Source: Streptosporangium brasiliense
Lineage (GTDB): Bacteria; Actinomycetota; Actinomycetes; Streptosporangiales; Streptosporangiaceae
Direction: 5' to 3'
DNA: 64,000 nucleotides
NCBI RefSeq assembly: GCF_030811595.1
Contig: NZ_JAUSRB010000002.1
Span: 1,798,001 to 1,862,000 of the forward strand
In this document: positions 1 through 7,861 of the stretch, piece after piece
How the letters are laid out: each line of letters begins with the position of its first letter
How positions within the stretch are numbered: the first letter of the stretch is position 1
The notes under the pieces: model-generated
Seen by the model: the letters and a program-made list of their open reading frames with translations, nothing else
The model's database searches: none
What the model was told of the DNA's origin: nothing
Made by a program: the position numbers and the translations under genes

Positions 1-26
1 TCCGGCCCGGCGGTCGTGGTGGCAGG

Positions 27-446
27 ATGCGGATCATGCTGCATCACATCGAACTCTGGGTGCCGGACCTCGGCCGGGCCGTGAGGTCATGGGGATGGCT
101 GCTCGGGGAGCTGGGATACCAGCCCTTCCAGGAATGGGGCGCCGGCCGGAGCTGGAAGCTGGACGGCGTATATGTCGTCGTCGAACAGTCCCCCGCGTCG
201 ACCGCCCCCTCCCATGATCGATGCCGACCGGGTCTGAATCATTTGGCCTTCGGCGTAATCGGATCCGAGAGAGTAGATGCGCTGGTCGCGGCGGCACCCG
301 GGCATGGATGGACGCTGATGTTCACCGATCGGCATCCCCATGCGGGCGGAACCGACCATTACGCGGGTTATCTTGAGAACGAGGACGGCTTCGAGGTCGA
401 ACTCGTCGCGATCGGCGATCATTCGAGCGCGGATCGTACAGCATGA
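27..446 (+). CDS. VOC (glyoxalase/bleomycin-resistance fold) protein
   Basis: A 139-residue protein of one vicinal-oxygen-chelate domain pair. It opens with LHHIELWVPDLGRAV, a typical first VOC strand and helix. A second half-motif, GLNHLAFGV near residue 70, supplies another likely metal-site His, and the end reads YLENEDGFEVELVA, where Glu is the usual last metal ligand. Length fits a single-chain VOC protein. The family includes glyoxalases, dioxygenases and drug-binding proteins, and the substrate cannot be told from sequence. It stands alone upstream of the DLW-39 gene with about 150 bp between them. Confidence 0.8.
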   Translation: MRIMLHHIELWVPDLGRAVRSWGWLLGELGYQPFQEWGAGRSWKLDGVYVVVEQSPASTAPSHDRCRPGLNHLAFGVIGSERVDALVAAAPGHGWTLMFTDRHPHAGGTDHYAGYLENEDGFEVELVAIGDHSSADRTA

Positions 447-600
447 TGATAAAGATCACCCGGTTGGCGCAGATTTGCCACGTCGGCTTGTCGGCGCACA
501 CCGGATCATGGCCCGATCCCTTGCTAGGCTGCAGGGAACCGTTGGAACCGGGCGTTGTCTCACCCCGGCAGGTGAGACCGTCAAGAAGTGGGGTCACACC

Positions 601-720
601 GTGAAGAAGCTGATCGTTCTGGCGCTCGTCGCCCTGGGGGGACTGCTGGTCTGGCGCAAGGTGCAGGCTGACCGCGCCGAGCTGGACCTGTGGACCGAGG
701 CCACCGGCAGCGAGAACTGA
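601..720 (+). CDS. DLW-39 family small membrane-anchored protein
   Basis: A GTG-started gene of exactly 39 codons: one hydrophobic N-terminal segment (residues 3-18), then a charged tail containing DLWTEATG. The DLW motif and the 39-residue length define the actinobacterial DLW-39 family, which usually sits near gyrA and the Ile/Ala tRNA genes. tRNA-Ala lies 2 kb downstream here, which fits. Function is unknown; a single-pass membrane peptide is the natural reading. The upstream 150 bp holds no other gene, only a possible promoter. Confidence 0.85.
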   Translation: MKKLIVLALVALGGLLVWRKVQADRAELDLWTEATGSEN

Positions 721-749
721 ACAACGCTGCTACCGATTTAGGTGCTTTC

Positions 750-1490
750 ATGGTCCTTGCCCAAGATGGGGAAGTAACTCCCATCAGGCTCGCCTGCCTG
801 GATCTGGCGGGCACCACGATCGGTGATACCGCCATGGTCGAACGGGCGTTCGCCGAGGCGATCGCCACGCAGGGCATCGTGCCCGGGACCGGTGCGTACG
901 CACGTGCCATGGTGCATGTGCACCGGTCTCGGGGCTGCCCGACGATCGAGGTCTTCCGGGGCATCTTCCCCGACAACGAGGCCCAGGCCCAGGCGGCCAA
1001 CCTGACCTTCGAGCGCTCCTACGAGGGCGCCATCGGGCGCGCGGGCCTGGCCCCCCTGCCCGGCACCGTCGAGGCGCTGGAGAAGCTCCGCGCCGCCGGT
1101 GTCAAGGTCTGCCTCATCACCGGTTTCAGCCGGGGCATTCTCAGCCGCGTGCTGAGCACCCTGAGCTGGTCGGACAAGATCGACCTCGCGCTCTGCCCGG
1201 AAGACGCCGGGCGCGGCCGCCCCATGCCCGACATGGTCCTCGCCGCGGTCCTGCGCCTCGGCATCGAGGACGTCCGCCAGGTCGCGGTGGCCGGTGACTC
1301 CGAGAGCGACATGCTCTGCGGCCGGCGCTCCGGCGCTTCGGTGGTCGCCGGTGTCCTGACCGGGGTGCACAGCAAGGAACGCCTCCTCAAGGGCGGCGCC
1401 ACGCACATCCTGGACTCCATCGCCGACTTCCCCGCCCTGGTGTTCGGCGGCGAGCGGGTGGGGGTCCCCGTGGGTGCAGCCGCCCTCTGA
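750..1490 (+). CDS. HAD-superfamily phosphonatase-like hydrolase
   Basis: A 246-residue HAD hydrolase. Motif I is DLAGTTIGD (nucleophile Asp in a D-x-A-G-T-T context, the form seen in phosphonoacetaldehyde hydrolase and its PhnX-like relatives). Motif II is LITGFSRG, and motif IV is VAVAGDSESDMLCG with the metal-binding acidic pair. An alpha-helical cap lies between motifs I and II. The ATG at 750 is chosen because it begins just ahead of motif I; an in-frame ATG at 690 would overlap the DLW-39 gene. No phosphonate-pathway neighbour is present, so the substrate is open. Confidence 0.8.
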   Translation: MVLAQDGEVTPIRLACLDLAGTTIGDTAMVERAFAEAIATQGIVPGTGAYARAMVHVHRSRGCPTIEVFRGIFPDNEAQAQAANLTFERSYEGAIGRAGLAPLPGTVEALEKLRAAGVKVCLITGFSRGILSRVLSTLSWSDKIDLALCPEDAGRGRPMPDMVLAAVLRLGIEDVRQVAVAGDSESDMLCGRRSGASVVAGVLTGVHSKERLLKGGATHILDSIADFPALVFGGERVGVPVGAAAL

Positions 1491-1600
1491 CGGGCTCCTC
1501 CGCACCCACCGCCTTTTGAGCAGTTGCCTGCGGGCACCGCCCTGCGGCCCCTCCGCGCCCGCTGGCGGGCCGGCGACACTGTGGTCCCGCCGGCCCGGCC

Positions 1601-1672
1601 GTACCGGCAGCGTAGGCCGTATCGACCGCAGAGCCCGTATCGACCACGGAGGCCGTACCGGCCGCGGAGGTT
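1601..1672. repeat. 18-bp tandem repeat, four units
   Basis: Four head-to-tail 18-bp units start at 1601, 1619, 1637 and 1655. Each begins GTA(C/T)CG(G/A)CC or a close variant and ends near GGCC/GCCC. They lie in the gap between two convergent genes (HAD stop 1490, nuclease stop 1681). The rest of this gap shows no gene. Confidence 0.75.
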
Positions 1673-1680
1673 GCGCACGG

Positions 1681-2418
1681 CTAGCGCTCGCAGACCACCC
1701 CGTCCCCGTCGCGGTCCTGGTACCAGCCGTATTCGGGGTCCACTCCACGCCGGTAGGGCCCGTAACCCGCGGCGTTCGCCTCACCGCACGTCCGGAAACG
1801 CGGATCGGTGCCGCCGCTCCCCGTGTCGCTCGGCCGCGGTGTGGGGCGCGGCTCCGGTGTGGTCGTCGGCTTCGGCGGACTCGGAGTGCGGGTGGGGGTC
1901 GGCGCCGGCGCCGGGGTGGCCGTCCCGCCGCACTTGCCCGACCAGACCCGGAGCCGCTGCCCGGCGGCTCGCTTCTCCTCCTTCTTGAGGGATTCGGTGA
2001 ATCGGTCGTTCGGCGTCATGGACTTCCATTTCGCATAGCCGTACCGGAGGAGATCGTGATTGATGGAAATCCCTTCGGAATTCCAGACGTAGAGAAGGCT
2101 CAGGCCATTTCTGTCCTGCGGTTTCCTGTCGGCCAGCGTGTACGCCGTGGAGCCCGCCGGCAGCAGCTTGGCCGTCCGGGCGGCCGCCTCCTTCGCCCAG
2201 CACTCCTTCCCGCCGGGCGCGTTCACCTCCAGCACCCGCACCTTCACCGTCCTGCGGCCGAAAAGGAGGAGCAGGGTGTCGCCGTCGACGACCTTCTTGA
2301 CCTTGGCCCGTACGGTCCCCTCCGGCAGAGCCGGCCCGGCGCCGGCCGGGACGGCGAAGCCCGCGGTGGCGAATGTGACCATGGCGGCCAGCGTGATGGC
2401 CGTGCTGCCTCTTCTCAT
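1681..2418 (-). CDS. Secreted thermonuclease-family nuclease with excalibur domain
   Basis: A 245-residue exported protein. Residues 1-27 form a signal peptide ending near VPAGAG. A staphylococcal-nuclease (SNase) domain follows, about residues 35-165, with KVVDGDTLLL, VRVLEVNAPG and a C-terminal DRFTESLKKEE helix. A Pro/Thr-rich linker (about 168-205) leads to a C-terminal excalibur calcium-binding motif, DRDGDGVVCE. The usual first catalytic Arg is at KVRVLE. It probably degrades extracellular nucleic acid with calcium. It points away from tRNA-Ala and is the last core gene before the integration hotspot. Confidence 0.88.
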   Translation of the reverse strand: MRRGSTAITLAAMVTFATAGFAVPAGAGPALPEGTVRAKVKKVVDGDTLLLLFGRRTVKVRVLEVNAPGGKECWAKEAAARTAKLLPAGSTAYTLADRKPQDRNGLSLLYVWNSEGISINHDLLRYGYAKWKSMTPNDRFTESLKKEEKRAAGQRLRVWSGKCGGTATPAPAPTPTRTPSPPKPTTTPEPRPTPRPSDTGSGGTDPRFRTCGEANAAGYGPYRRGVDPEYGWYQDRDGDGVVCER

Positions 2419-2688
2419 ATGGAACTCCTGATTCCTGAGAGGACCGGACCGTCAAGCTAGCAGAATTTGGACCGTTTTAAACGGGAAGTTCATAGACATA
2501 AAAGAAGTGCACTAAATTGCAATAACGGGTGGCGGATAACGCGGAATGCGGCCCCGCTCACGAGACCTCCGGCCCGCCACGGCCCGGACCCGGGGGCCGA
2601 GTGGCGCACAAGCCGGTCATGTTGCTACGGTGTACGACTGAAGCAAGCCGTAAGCGGAGCATGTGCGCAGGCCAACGGCTTGAATCTC

Positions 2689-2761
2689 GGGGCCTTAGCT
2701 CAGTTGGCAGAGCGCCTGCTTTGCAAGCAGGATGTCAGGAGTTCGAATCTCCTAGGCTCCA
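2689..2761 (+). tRNA. tRNA-Ala (anticodon TGC)
   Basis: A 73-nt cloverleaf. The acceptor stem is GGGGCCT paired with AGGCTCC (one G-T pair), the anticodon arm is CCTGC-TTTGCAA-GCAGG, the T arm has GTTCGAATC, and the discriminator is A. The CCA end is encoded at 2762-2764. The 3' half doubles as the attachment site of integrative elements (see the 46-bp repeat), and the gene stays intact after integration. Confidence 0.96.
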
Positions 2762-2762
2762 C
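2717..2762 (+). repeat. att site 1 (tRNA-Ala 3' half, 46-bp direct repeat)
   Basis: From the anticodon stem to just past the discriminator, 46 bp are repeated without a mismatch at 3904-3949. Tyrosine integrases commonly use this part of tRNA genes as the attachment core, and integrase sequences lie to the right of both copies. This copy is therefore attL or attB of the first element. Confidence 0.88.
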
Positions 2763-2820
2763 CAGCCAGAACACCTCTCTACGGAGCTTGGTGTGCGGCA
2801 CTCGGGCCATTAACGGGCCA

Positions 2821-2990
2821 TTAGCTCACGGGAACCGGCACGGCCGTCCCGCCGTCGTTCTTCCTCTGCTCGGTCTCTACGCGTGCGCTCAGCGCGTCGG
2901 CGATCTTCTGGTCGGCGTCCCGCGTCGCGTGCTGGTAGATCAGCGCGGCCCGGTCGCTGTCGGGCCCCACCCGCGCCTTGAGGTTGCCCG
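2821..2990 (-). pseudogene. Stump of a tyrosine integrase (C-terminus only)
   Basis: Only about the last 55 residues remain. RAALIYQHATRDADQKIA carries the catalytic Tyr and matches the end of tRNA-targeting actinophage integrases. The preceding box reads VGPDS where MGHxS with a catalytic His is expected. Upstream sequence has no integrase similarity and the rest of the gene is gone. The end nearest tRNA-Ala fits an integrase next to its attachment site. It cannot be active. Confidence 0.75.
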
Positions 2991-3124
2991 GCCTCGCCCT
3001 CGGTTGCGCGGCTAGGTGTACGCCACAGCCCATCGTTCTGTTTTCGCCTGCGCGAGTGACTGGATTCCTGAGCCAGCCCATCGGGAGTCTGTAGGCTCTA
3101 TGAGCAGGGAGAGGAGATTTCAGC

Positions 3125-3457
3125 ATGACCGCACAGCCGCAGGAGTTCGTGCCCCCCAGCTCACCGATGCCTGAGAAGAACTTGAGGGCCATCCGCGCCG
3201 CCCTGGTCGTGCCGCAGGACCGCGAAGCGTTCGACGCGGGGCTCAAGGCAGTGCTCGATGAGGTTCGAGTGAGCTTGGATCTCGGTGCACTGAACGGCTT
3301 CGTCCATCGCTGGTGGATCTCCGCGTGTGACTCGGTACGGGATCCAGAAGGACGCCGTCGAATGCATGCCAAAGCCGAGCAGGTTCTTACCGGTGAACCG
3401 GTCTCCTCCGGAAGACCGTGGCGTGAGGTGCTCGGTGCCCGCGGGGTCGACCTGTAG
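3125..3457 (+). CDS. Putative antitoxin (DUF6247-like)
   Basis: A 110-residue soluble protein. Residues 13-40 (PMPEKNLRAI..PQDREAFD) and the central VHRWWISA segment resemble the actinobacterial DUF6247 group, which typically sits just upstream of RelE-like genes. The stop codon TAG at 3455-3457 is directly followed by the GTG start of the next gene, so the two are translationally coupled. It is probably the antitoxin of the pair, which lies between the two att copies as cargo. Family recognition is from memory of the pattern and should be treated as tentative. Confidence 0.65.
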   Translation: MTAQPQEFVPPSSPMPEKNLRAIRAALVVPQDREAFDAGLKAVLDEVRVSLDLGALNGFVHRWWISACDSVRDPEGRRRMHAKAEQVLTGEPVSSGRPWREVLGARGVDL

Positions 3458-3703
3458 GTGTACGAGATCACCCTTGATCCTCTCGCCGAAGAGCAGATCG
3501 CCGCGATCCCCGCGGAAGCGCTACATCCGCTCGCCGAGCTGCTCACCCTGCTGGAGATTGCGCCGTGGAGCGGGCAGCCGTACAACCCGGCTAATCCCAA
3601 GGCCAACATGCTTACTCATGCGTTCGGCGAGCGGGGGCTCGCGACGTATGTAGTCCTGGATGAGCAACGTGAGGTGTATCTCATCCGTGTTGAATGGCCG
3701 TAA
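3458..3703 (+). CDS. RelE/ParE-like toxin candidate
   Basis: An 81-residue protein starting with GTG immediately after the upstream stop codon. The pattern YEITLDPLAEEQIAAIP, a central helix, then VVLDEQREVYLIRVEWP fits the RelE/ParE fold: an N-terminal helical hairpin and a C-terminal beta-sheet ending in ..V.RV.W. RelE-type proteins cleave mRNA at the ribosome and ParE types poison gyrase; the sequence does not say which. Its place inside the 46-bp att repeats suggests an element-stabilising module. Confidence 0.7.
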   Translation: MYEITLDPLAEEQIAAIPAEALHPLAELLTLLEIAPWSGQPYNPANPKANMLTHAFGERGLATYVVLDEQREVYLIRVEWP

Positions 3704-3778
3704 TTCTGCGCATGCACGACCGCCGGACTGAGAAACCGCCTGGTAGACGCCAGAGTCCACGCCTGAGCTCTTCCGAAG

Positions 3779-3880
3779 GCCGGACCTTTGAGTGACCGAC
3801 TGAGTGACAACGCCCACGGACGAGGCCGGACAGCGATGGATCACCATGGACCCTATGCACAGGTGAGAAGGGGTGTCGGT
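3779..3880 (-). pseudogene. Fragment related to the small protein at 7203-7439
   Basis: Read on the minus strand this stretch gives TDTPSHL..MVIHRCPASS..VVTQSVTQ. The intact small ORF at 7203-7439 gives TGTYPDL..MAHHCPVLSAAVVTQMATQ in the same order. DNA identity is visible by eye across about 80 bp (3799-3883 against 7256-7338). It has no start of its own: the frame runs in from the antisense of the tRNA-derived att copy. It is best read as a decayed copy of a cargo gene. Confidence 0.45.
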
Positions 3881-3903
3881 CGAGGTCCAGCTCCCTTGTG
3901 AGG

Positions 3904-3949
3904 TGCTTTGCAAGCAGGATGTCAGGAGTTCGAATCTCCTAGGCTCCAC
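3904..3949 (+). repeat. att site 2 (second copy of 46-bp tRNA-Ala repeat)
   Basis: A perfect copy of 2717-2762 without the 5' half of the tRNA, so it is not a functional tRNA gene. It lies between the first element's cargo and the second integrase, as expected for attR of element one and attL of a tandem second element. Confidence 0.88.
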
Positions 3950-4009
3950 TCCTTCTCGGACATGGAAAAGCCCAGGTCAGGCAGGTTGCCGTAACCTGGG
4001 CTTCGATCT

Positions 4010-5175
4010 TCATTCGGCTTTCTTCCGTTCCCGTGCCCGTTGCGTGCCCGATCCCTTCTTCAGTGCCCCACGGGCGAGGTCGTCGAGCTTGCGGGCCACC
4101 TCCCGCTGCCGCTCGTCGGTCGAGTGCTGATAGATCATCGCTGCCCTCGTGCTGGAGTGGCCCATGCGTTCCATCAGCTCCCGGATCGACGCCCCGGCGT
4201 TCGCGGCGAGGGTGTTTCCGGTGTGCCGCAGGTCGTGAAAGTGGATCTTTGGCAGGCCCGCGTCCATGAGCGCCTGAGCCCAGACACGCCGGTTGAAGTT
4301 GGTGTCACGGAGCGGCCCGTCATCCGGTCCCGTGAATACCAGACCCTTGTCACCGTCCTGGGTGAAGTCCTTCACGTGCGCCCGCAGGTCCTCAAGGATC
4401 AGCTCGGGTACCACCACGGTCCGCTTGCCCGCCGCAGACTTGGGTTCGGTGAAGCCGAGCCCCTTGCCGGTGAGCTGCGTCAACTGACGTTCCACGCGTA
4501 CGGTTCCGGCGTCCAGGTCGAGGTCTCGGCGCTGAAGGCCGGCCGGCTCCCCCGCCGTAGACTGCCGAAAGTCCCCAGCAGCACCAGAGCCCGATAACGC
4601 GGCTCGATCGTGTCGGCGAGCTTGTAGAGCTGGGCCACCGTCAGCACCGGCCGTTCCGGTGACTTCTCCTGGCCGGCGTCCTTGATCCGGCAGGGGTTCC
4701 GCTTGATGAGCCGGTCATCCACGGCCGTGGTGAGAATCGCCTTGATGAGCCGGTACGCCTTGGCCACGGTGACCTCACTGACCCCCGCGTCCAGCAGCTT
4801 CTTCCGCCACCGTCGGACGTGCGGGTCCTTGATCTCGCTCAGTGCCTTCTCGCCGAAGGTGGGAACGGGGTGGGTACGGAGGAGGTAGCCGTACAGCTCG
4901 ACCGTGCGCAGGCGGAGGTTCGGCCGCTCGTCGATCCAGTCTTGCCCGTACTCCCCTAATGTGATCTTTCCTGCGTCCGGATCGATCCACTCGTCATCGA
5001 CGATCTCCGCTTCTTTCCTGGTCGGCCAGACCTCAGCGTCGGTTTTGGCGGCGAAGGTCTCCGGTGCCGGGCGGTCCACCCCATCCGGGCCGGTGTAACG
5101 AGCCTGGAACCGGCCGGAGGGCAGTTGCAGAACGCGTCCGAAGCGTCTTTCAAGGGCGGCGCTCCGCGCCGCCAT
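4010..5175 (-). pseudogene. Frameshifted tyrosine integrase
   Basis: A nearly full-length integrase split between two frames. The N-terminal part has GRVLQLPSGRFQARY, a core-binding domain (ITLGEYGQDWIDERP) and the first catalytic box, LLGTFGSLR. The C-terminal part (4010-4495) has HFHDLRHTGNTLA, RMGHSS and AAMIYQHST with the catalytic His, Arg and Tyr. The break is at a run of five C (4549-4553, plus strand). One more base would join them through an R-W/R-G-E box followed by ..DLDAGTVRVERQL. Either the integrase is dead or the run is a sequencing error. The first residues are fused to a hairpin repeat (5165-5208). It adjoins att site 2. Confidence 0.8.
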
Positions 5176-5208
5176 GCGGCCCGAGCTTGCGGGCCGCATG
5201 GCGGCGCG
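5165..5208. repeat. 19-bp perfect inverted repeat (hairpin)
   Basis: Arms 5165-5183 and 5190-5208 are exact reverse complements around a 6-nt loop; each arm holds GCCGCCATGCGGCCC or its complement. It overlaps the presumed integrase N-terminus. A less regular GC-rich stretch near 7455-7540 shares the flanking GCGTGCGG(C/G)CTGGGGGCC, which suggests a small dispersed element. Confidence 0.7.
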
Positions 5209-5322
5209 TGCGGCCTGGGGGCCATTCTCGCGCGCCCGCCACACGGGCCGCGATCGGGATGCGCCACCCGCCTTCACAGCCATTCCGATCCCATCACTAC
5301 TGCCCTACGATCAGCCGCTGTG

Positions 5323-5655
5323 ATGACTTTCTTTGACCCCCTTCTCGTCCTGCTCCCTCTGGTCGCTCTTGGCAACGCCATATGGCGCGCCATCATGAGC
5401 CCTGGCGCCGCACTCACGATCTTCCGAGCTGGATTCTTAGGCGCCGGTGCGGCCTTGCTGCTTCTTGCTCTGGTCAGCTCATCCGGCGTCTTCGGCGGTT
5501 CCTTCGCCGCCAGCTCCGAAACCCTCGATATCACGGTAAAGGCGGGATTCGGGATGATGCTCGGAGCATTCGTCTGCGCAGTCGCCCAATGGCGAAAAGA
5601 CAACCATGCCTCCGGCGTGGGCGCTCGGCTCCGGGATGATCGCGACCAGCCGTGA
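5323..5655 (+). CDS. Small predicted membrane protein
   Basis: A 110-residue protein with three likely membrane segments: about residues 3-20 (LLVLLPLVALGNAIW), 30-50 (FRAGFLGAGAALLLLAL) and 70-90 (AGFGMMLGAFVCAVAQW). A short charged tail follows. The ATG at 5323 directly follows a possible GTG at 5320. The upstream sequence out to 5125 is open in frame but belongs to the integrase and hairpin. No family is recognised. It is divergent from the frameshifted integrase and probably element cargo. Confidence 0.5.
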   Translation: MTFFDPLLVLLPLVALGNAIWRAIMSPGAALTIFRAGFLGAGAALLLLALVSSSGVFGGSFAASSETLDITVKAGFGMMLGAFVCAVAQWRKDNHASGVGARLRDDRDQP

Positions 5656-5781
5656 CCAGTGGATGGGTGGTTGAGGCGGGCGGAGTGTGCGCGCCGCACG
5701 GGGAAGTCCAAGCCGTCCAACTGCTCTGCCTCGCCGATCATGACGATATGGCAATGCCCCGATGGAATGGAAACGACGGCG

Positions 5782-6465
5782 TCAGGACAGAAGCGGGAAG
5801 CGCTCCGTTCGAGGACCAAGCAGGGTGCGCTCGTCCCCTGTCAAAGCTCGGCGACCGGTTGCTGCGGCCAGGAACGCTTGGTCATCCCAGTTCAAGTCGA
5901 CGGGAAGTTCCATGCCGAGCAGCGCGGTGAAAACTGGCCGCATGACGTGCAGTGCAGAGGGCGTGGTCCACGGCGTCCGCTCTAGGGCCAATGCGACATC
6001 CAATCCGTGGGCCGCGACGGAGATGACACGGGTGACGACCCAGTCGGACAGTCTCATCGCACCGCGGCCCGGCATCAGGACCACGCGGTCCAGATCTTCT
6101 TGGCTCAGTTTGGCGATTGAGTCGTGGGAAATCTCGTCGAACCACTGAGCAGCAGAGGTCGAGGCGAGGATCCTCCGGGCCAGTTCCTGGGTCTGATCGA
6201 CGTTGTTTTGCCGGTAGACCTGAGTGTCTCGTTCAGGTCTGCGATAGTAATCGGCCGCACTGACGAGTGGCGCATGCGGCTCGGCATCAGGAAAGCCGGT
6301 GTCGCCGAGGCCGATGCTGGCGGTGATGTGGACGATGAGCTCCTGCATGTCCCAGGGTGGGCAGTTCGTTGGAAGCTTCAGGCATCCCGGTTCCAAATCT
6401 CGCAGGACTGCGGACAACGCCCGACTTTCTTGTGTCAGTGCAACCAGCGCATCGCGGCCGGACAT
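5782..6465 (-). CDS. Maleylpyruvate-isomerase-family (mycothiol-dependent type) protein
   Basis: A 227-residue DinB-like helical protein. The N-terminal domain has SAVLRDLEPGCLKLPTNCPP and WDMQELIVHIT; this W-x-x-x-x-L-x-x-H pattern supplies the His of the metal site typical of MDMPI_N. LSDWVVTRVISVAAHGLDV gives a further H-x-x-D. Members include mycothiol-dependent maleylpyruvate isomerase and thiol-S-transferases; the exact reaction is unknown. The start at 6465 is preferred over 6495 because AAGGGGG lies 5 nt upstream of it. It lies among element cargo with no pathway partner. Confidence 0.75.
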   Translation of the reverse strand: MSGRDALVALTQESRALSAVLRDLEPGCLKLPTNCPPWDMQELIVHITASIGLGDTGFPDAEPHAPLVSAADYYRRPERDTQVYRQNNVDQTQELARRILASTSAAQWFDEISHDSIAKLSQEDLDRVVLMPGRGAMRLSDWVVTRVISVAAHGLDVALALERTPWTTPSALHVMRPVFTALLGMELPVDLNWDDQAFLAAATGRRALTGDERTLLGPRTERFPLLS

Positions 6466-6532
6466 CGGACCCCCTTGACCATCGACATATCCCATGAATG
6501 CCGATCATTCCAGGAGGAAAGGACCCGCGAGG

Positions 6533-6588
6533 GCGGAGCAGCTAAAGCGGAGCAGCTAAAGCGGAGCAGCTAAAGCGGAGCAGCTAAA
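6533..6588 (+). repeat. 14-bp tandem repeat, four perfect units
   Basis: Four exact copies of GCGGAGCAGCTAAA at 6533, 6547, 6561 and 6575, just upstream of the 5782-6465 gene's start. Each unit contains the small palindrome AGCT. There is no open frame and no spacers, so it is not CRISPR. It may be a simple expansion or a multi-site binding element. Confidence 0.9.
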
Positions 6589-6901
6589 TAGGCGCGGCGT
6601 GCCCACGGAGCAGGTACGCGGGAGTGGAACAGATACATTGAGAACCGAAAACGATCATGATCGGCAGTGAGACAAACGGCAAGATTCATCAGGTCCAATG
6701 AGACTTCTTTGCCTCCGATGAGACCGAACATCAGCAGTTCCGACTGACATTCCGTGTGATGGGTAGCGGCTTGTTCCTTGCTTGCCACCGCTCCGACCGC
6801 CGGCCCCAACCGTTTCACGGCCCCTTCGGGGTGCTTCGCATTGGCGCCGGCCGCAGATGGGCCGTTCCGCCCACGCAAAGCCGTTCCGCCCACGCAGGGC
6901 C

Positions 6902-7114
6902 GTGTCCGTGCGCCTTGGCCTGGCACTGGCCTTGCTGACGGCCGACCAACCTGACGAGGCCGGCCGGTTTGCCCTCACGGCCATGACAAGCGGAGTGCTG
7001 GTGCCGTCCAGCTACTGGAGGGCACCTGAGGTGATCAACGCCATTGAAACGCGCCACATGCCGGAGACCGCCGAGCTACGCGAGGCATATCGAGAGTTGA
7101 GCGACCCCGAGTAA
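6902..7114 (+). pseudogene. C-terminal remnant of an XRE-type TPR regulator
   Basis: Only the last 70 residues of a longer protein are present: LALALLTADQPDEAGRFA, then a tail with SSYWRAPEVINAIE and PETAELREAYREL. This tail is typical of actinobacterial helix-turn-helix proteins with TPR-like C-terminal repeats, which are normally around 400 residues. No helix-turn-helix precedes it. A shorter relic of the same tail occurs at 18205-18270. It was probably left by deletion within an integrated element. Confidence 0.6.
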
Positions 7115-7202
7115 AAGCATCGTCGCGAGGTGCGTCACGTCCATGTAGGACGAGAGTGGCTGTACCGGTTTGGAAGGGTGGATCTCCTCGTGGACCGGCC
7201 GA

Positions 7203-7439
7203 TCATTCCGCGCTGGGTTCCGCCTGATCGCAGGCGTCGCCGTACTGGGTGGCCATCTGAGTGACAACGGCCGCCGACAGGACCGGGCAGTGATGGGCCA
7301 TCGTAGACCGTTTGCCCAGGTCGGGGTAGGTGCCGGTGCTGGTCGCGCCCCTTCCCGGGTTGACTGAAGAGCAAATGGTCCCGTAACACGAGCCTCTGTG
7401 AACGTCTTCGGGGTTGAAGTGCTGCCGAATTGTGCTCAT
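7203..7439 (-). CDS. Small hypothetical protein
   Basis: A 78-residue ORF beginning MSTIRQHFNPEDVH, with CPVLSAAVVTQMATQYGD near the C-terminus. No membrane segment or known motif is visible. The case for a gene is the protein-level match to the relic at 3779-3880, which sits in the same kind of element next to att site 2. It may be decayed, and codon use is less GC-skewed than in core genes. Confidence 0.35.
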   Translation of the reverse strand: MSTIRQHFNPEDVHRGSCYGTICSSVNPGRGATSTGTYPDLGKRSTMAHHCPVLSAAVVTQMATQYGDACDQAEPSAE

Positions 7440-7861
7440 AGAGATCAAGCGGCGGCGCCCCGGGCCGCCGTACAGCGGCCCGTCGCTTGCCCGCCGCCCG
7501 GGCGTGCGGGCTGGGGGCCGGTCCCGGGCGGCAGCAGCGCCGGGCCGCCACGCCGGCCCTCGCGCGCCGTACCGAGCGAATTCACCGACGTCAGCGCCGC
7601 GCCGCCGCACATATACAGCCCTACGATCGCCTCGTTATGGCTGCTCTCCGCTCGTGGTCGGGGGCAATCGACGATCCGGCACTTTGTTCCTCAACACCGG
7701 CTCACCGGGTAGCGGTCTCCTCGGGTCGCTTGGCCCAGGTATGTCGGCACTGCCTCGGTCATAAATAGACATCCGATCGTCTGCGCCGCCTTCCGAGGAT
7801 TTGGCCGATGCCCGTACTCTGACCACCCGATAACGGTCATGCATTGAAAGCGAGGCCAGCA

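Noticed and set aside
3904..3949. Second tRNA-Ala gene
   Set aside because: Only the 3' half is present; no 5' acceptor or D arm. It is an att copy.
3521..3949. 142-residue minus-strand ORF starting MEPRRFELLTSC
   Set aside because: The start is the antisense of the tRNA-derived att sequence, a well-known spurious ORF type; only the internal 3779-3880 piece shows homology.
6533..6588. Possible CRISPR array
   Set aside because: The 14-bp units are directly head to tail with no spacers and there are no cas genes.
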